A stretch of DNA of 64,000 bases. It comes from Bog-113 sp965226755. Lineage in GTDB: Bacteria > Acidobacteriota > Terriglobia > Bryobacterales > Bryobacteraceae. The notes under the pieces are model-generated. The model ran no database searches. It had not been told where the DNA came from and was given only the letters and a program-made list of their open reading frames with translations. Shown piece by piece: positions 62,044-64,000 of the stretch (the stretch's first letter is position 1; the number at the start of each line of letters is the position of its first letter). The translations under genes were made by a program, and so were the position numbers. The DNA is taken from contig CBDDDT010000004.1 of assembly GCA_965226755.1 (NCBI GenBank), positions 186,001 through 250,000 on the forward strand, written 5' to 3'.

Positions 62044-63029
62044 GTCCCCATTATCGACTGCGCGGCGGCGATGCCGGAGAGCGCGGCCCCTTCAATCCGC
62101 GGACCCCCGAACGCGTCGCCGCAGAGCACGAGCGGTGCGGTTAGGTCCACGGCGAGGCAGCGTCGCGGGTGGGTTTCGATGGGCTGGGCATATCGCCAGC
62201 GCTGGAAGGAAGCGCGGCGCAAGGGTCCGGTGAATTGGGCGACTTCCTTGACGATGCTTCCCCACGTCTCGATCTCATCGGCGTCGTAATTCCGCCGGCT
62301 GAATTCGGGAGACGTGTGAATCGTGAGGGCCGGAGCATCGGGAGAGATGCCCTTCTGCTGATTGTCGGCGACAAACTGCAAGACGCCCCCATCGAACTGG
62401 ATCGCGCCCGGCGCGGGTAAGCGCTGGTCGGAGGTTGGAAGAGCCATCCACGTAAGGCATGGCTGGTAGCGCAGAGACATAAGCTCGGCGTGGACCGCTT
62501 GAGGCAATTCAACCCCGCCGAGATCGAGCAGGTCGAGGGACTGAGGCACCGGCGCGGTGAGAATCAGACCGTCCGCGCTGAGGCGTTCGCCGGAACCGAC
62601 TAAGCGCACATGCCATTTTCCGTCGAGGCTGATCTCCGCAACCCGGGAAGTGAACTGGACTTCCAGGCCTGCGGCGAGGTGCTTGGGAACCGCCGTCATT
62701 CCGCCCCGGATGAAAAAACGGGGATGCCCGTCCTGCATCGGCTCGCCGGGGCGCGGGAATCCGTCCGACCATTTGGACACGAGATGTGCATCCGACCACT
62801 CCTTCATGAGGCGGGCGAACGCGGGCTCGCGGACGGTGATGAACTGTGCGCCGTGGTCGAAGATGGCGGAGTCGATTCGGCGCGTGGACATTCGGCCTCC
62901 GACGCCGCGGCTTTTTTCGAGGATCGTGACACGGATTCCGGCGGCGGACAGGCGGCGGCCGGCGAGCAGACCGGAGACGCCAGCGCCGACGATGATGCAG
63001 CTCTCACCGGAGCGGAGGGTTCCTGGCAC
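62040..63029 (-). CDS. FAD-dependent oxidoreductase, renalase-like
   Basis: 329 residues from the GTG at 63029, whose G is the last base of the SDR stop (TAGTG). CIIVGAGVSGLLAGRRLSAAGIRVTILEKSRGVGGRMSTRR is the FAD fold; AIFDHGAQFITVREPAFARLM and PCLTWMALP follow, and LVLCGDAFGGPRIEGAALSGIAAA is the C-terminal FAD motif. The pattern is that of bacterial renalase-like proteins, which oxidise isomeric dihydro-nicotinamides. The ATG at 63086 would place 19 residues inside the SDR gene and is less likely. Confidence 0.88.
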   Translation of the reverse strand: MPGTLRSGESCIIVGAGVSGLLAGRRLSAAGIRVTILEKSRGVGGRMSTRRIDSAIFDHGAQFITVREPAFARLMKEWSDAHLVSKWSDGFPRPGEPMQDGHPRFFIRGGMTAVPKHLAAGLEVQFTSRVAEISLDGKWHVRLVGSGERLSADGLILTAPVPQSLDLLDLGGVELPQAVHAELMSLRYQPCLTWMALPTSDQRLPAPGAIQFDGGVLQFVADNQQKGISPDAPALTIHTSPEFSRRNYDADEIETWGSIVKEVAQFTGPLRRASFQRWRYAQPIETHPRRCLAVDLTAPLVLCGDAFGGPRIEGAALSGIAAAQSIMGT

Positions 63030-63766
63030 TATGCCCGCACGCTTCCCAAGCCGCCGTCCACGCCCAGGGTCTGGCCCGTGATCCATGCTTGCGCCGGATC
63101 CAGAAACCAGGCGATCGCCGCCGCGACTTCTCCGGGTTCGCCGGCCCGACCCAGTGCATGCATGGAAACTGAGGCCTTCAGAGCGGCTTCATTGGAAGTG
63201 ATGCGGGCGGTCAGGGGCGTCTTGACCAGCCCGGGCGACACGCAATTCACGCGGATTCCATGCCGTCCGTAGGTGGCGGCAGCCGAAATGGTCAAGCCGG
63301 CGATTCCTGCCTTAGCGGCGGAAATGGCCTCATGGTTAGGTAATCCCAAGCGCGCGGCCGCCGAGGAGATCAGCACGATTGAGCCGCCGGTCTGGAGCAT
63401 CGCCCGGGTTCCCGCGCGCACCGTGTTGAACGCGGTGGTGAGATTAGCCGCCACTACCGCGGCCCATTCCGCGCCAGTGGTGAGATGGGCCGGCTTGAGG
63501 AGAAGCGAACCCGCGCAGTTCACGACGCCATCCAGCGTGCCGAAGCGCGTTAGTGCGTCGGCGAGGCAATCGTCCACCTGAGCCGTGTCGGTGGCGTCGA
63601 GGATCGACATCTCCGCCCCCAGTTCGCTGCCCAGGCAGGCAATCTTTTCGGCGGTTCTTCCGGCTATCAGGATGCGGGCTCCTTCGCGAACCAAGAGGCG
63701 GGAAAGCGCCGATCCGATGCCTCCCGCTGCTCCCAGCACCACGAAGGATTTTCCGTTTACACTCAT
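63029..63766 (-). CDS. Short-chain dehydrogenase/reductase lacking the catalytic tyrosine
   Basis: 245 residues with VVLGAAGGIGSALSR (TGxxxGxG-like), VVNCAGSL (NNAG-like), and VLISSAAAR with Ser135. The YxxxK motif reads ISAAK (148-152), Ile instead of Tyr, while lysine is kept; NCVSPGLVKTPLT and GQTLGVDGG close the fold. Such NHEAI-type SDRs exist as a group, so this is not a sequencing error, but normal tyrosine-based catalysis is not possible. It leads the four-gene redox operon. Confidence 0.9.
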   Translation of the reverse strand: MSVNGKSFVVLGAAGGIGSALSRLLVREGARILIAGRTAEKIACLGSELGAEMSILDATDTAQVDDCLADALTRFGTLDGVVNCAGSLLLKPAHLTTGAEWAAVVAANLTTAFNTVRAGTRAMLQTGGSIVLISSAAARLGLPNHEAISAAKAGIAGLTISAAATYGRHGIRVNCVSPGLVKTPLTARITSNEAALKASVSMHALGRAGEPGEVAAAIAWFLDPAQAWITGQTLGVDGGLGSVRA

Positions 63767-63891
63767 CTTTCGCGCCTTGTCCTCACCCGTTGGATGAGCA
63801 CGCCGGGAGCCGGGCGCTACAACTTTGGCCGCGTGCAGAGTTCGGTCCAGCCCGGTTGACGCGGGGAAAGGGGATTGGCTAACGTTGGAGA

Positions 63892-63905
63892 TTCACTTCA
63901 GTGAA
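63892..63905 (+). promoter_or_regulatory. Small palindrome before glnA
   Basis: TTCACT-TC-AGTGAA (63892-63905) is symmetric and ends 15 bases before the ATG at 63921, overlapping the leader. It could be an operator of the glutamine synthetase gene; the arms are only six bases. Confidence 0.3.
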
Positions 63906-63920
63906 ACCTTGGGAGGCGGA

Positions 63921-64000
63921 ATGAGTCCGACGGAAGTACTGAGTTTTGCCAAAGAGAATGGCGCCCGGCAGGTCGACGTGCGCTTCACCGACATACCCGG
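63921..64000 (+). CDS. glnA: Glutamine synthetase, N-terminal fragment (cut by window edge)
   Basis: Only 26 residues are visible: MSPTEVLSFAKENGARQVDV followed by RFTDIPG. This is the beta-grasp start of GlnA type I (compare the usual EVLEFAKENGAKMVDLRFTDLPG). GGGAGGCGGA lies directly before the ATG. The enzyme makes glutamine from glutamate and ammonia with ATP. Confidence 0.85.
   Translation, partial: MSPTEVLSFAKENGARQVDVRFTDIP

Overview
The window is chromosomal DNA from a GC-rich, Gram-negative soil-type bacterium, most likely an acidobacterium of the Solibacter/Bryobacter kind. This is inferred from content: an M56 metallopeptidase fused to a TonB-type C-terminus beside BlaI, a VWFA-related acidobacterial secreted protein, a DUF1501 plus PSD1/DUF1549/DUF1553 pair, a YpdA-type flavoprotein, many secreted kelch/PD40/FN3 proteins and a PEP-CTERM protein. 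There are no rRNA genes and no CRISPR array. Five complete tRNA genes are present (Leu-CAG, Trp-CCA, Thr-GGT, Tyr-GTA, Val-CAC).

Layout. 1-6.3 kb: end of an aldo/keto reductase, a blaI/blaR-like pair behind a perfect palindrome, an ECF sigma factor with an NrsF-type membrane regulator divergent from a DUF1223 thioredoxin-like protein (both promoters share the same two-part motif), and a two-gene polysaccharide ABC exporter. 6.2-11 kb: an end-joining operon (DJ-1/PfpI protein, LigD-type polymerase, ATP-dependent ligase), an S46 peptidase, a strong bidirectional terminator and tRNA-Leu. 11-16.3 kb: the translation block tRNA-Tyr, tRNA-Thr, tuf, rpmG, tRNA-Trp, secE, nusG, rplK, where a beta-barrel gene stands in the usual place of rplA. 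16.2-18.6 kb: an orphan Cas6-family RNase preceded by four TTGTGC units at an exact 10-bp period and followed by transaldolase. 18.7-29.5 kb: secreted proteins, a Cpx-like two-component system, a tightly overlapped three-gene operon (cupin isomerase-like, TIM-barrel isomerase, secreted repeat protein), a pilin-like protein and cytochrome c. 29.5-32.2 kb: an S41 protease homologue without its Ser-Lys dyad and four small proteins, two with CxxC pairs. 32.2-40.2 kb: a membrane glycosyltransferase, HyuA, and the DUF1501/PSD1 pair.

40.3-49.6 kb is accessory: two related glycosidase-like FN3 proteins flank a 5-kb stretch holding tRNA-Val, a 44-bp copy of its 3' half 512 bp downstream, a decayed tyrosine integrase, an IS-like terminus, a broken ribbon-helix-helix gene, a serine hydrolase, a kelch protein and a PEP-CTERM protein. 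49.6-64 kb returns to ordinary chromosome: a DUF5009-type acyltransferase and GH18 protein, an RRM protein, a potassium-channel-like protein, alaS, ypdA, a hybrid histidine kinase, a four-gene redox operon, and the start of glnA at the right edge.

The most interesting signals are the orphan Cas6 with its phased repeat array, the duplicated ECF promoter motif, the inactive S41 homologue, the tRNA-Val integration scar with its integrase remnant, and two genes whose natural start appears to be CTG.
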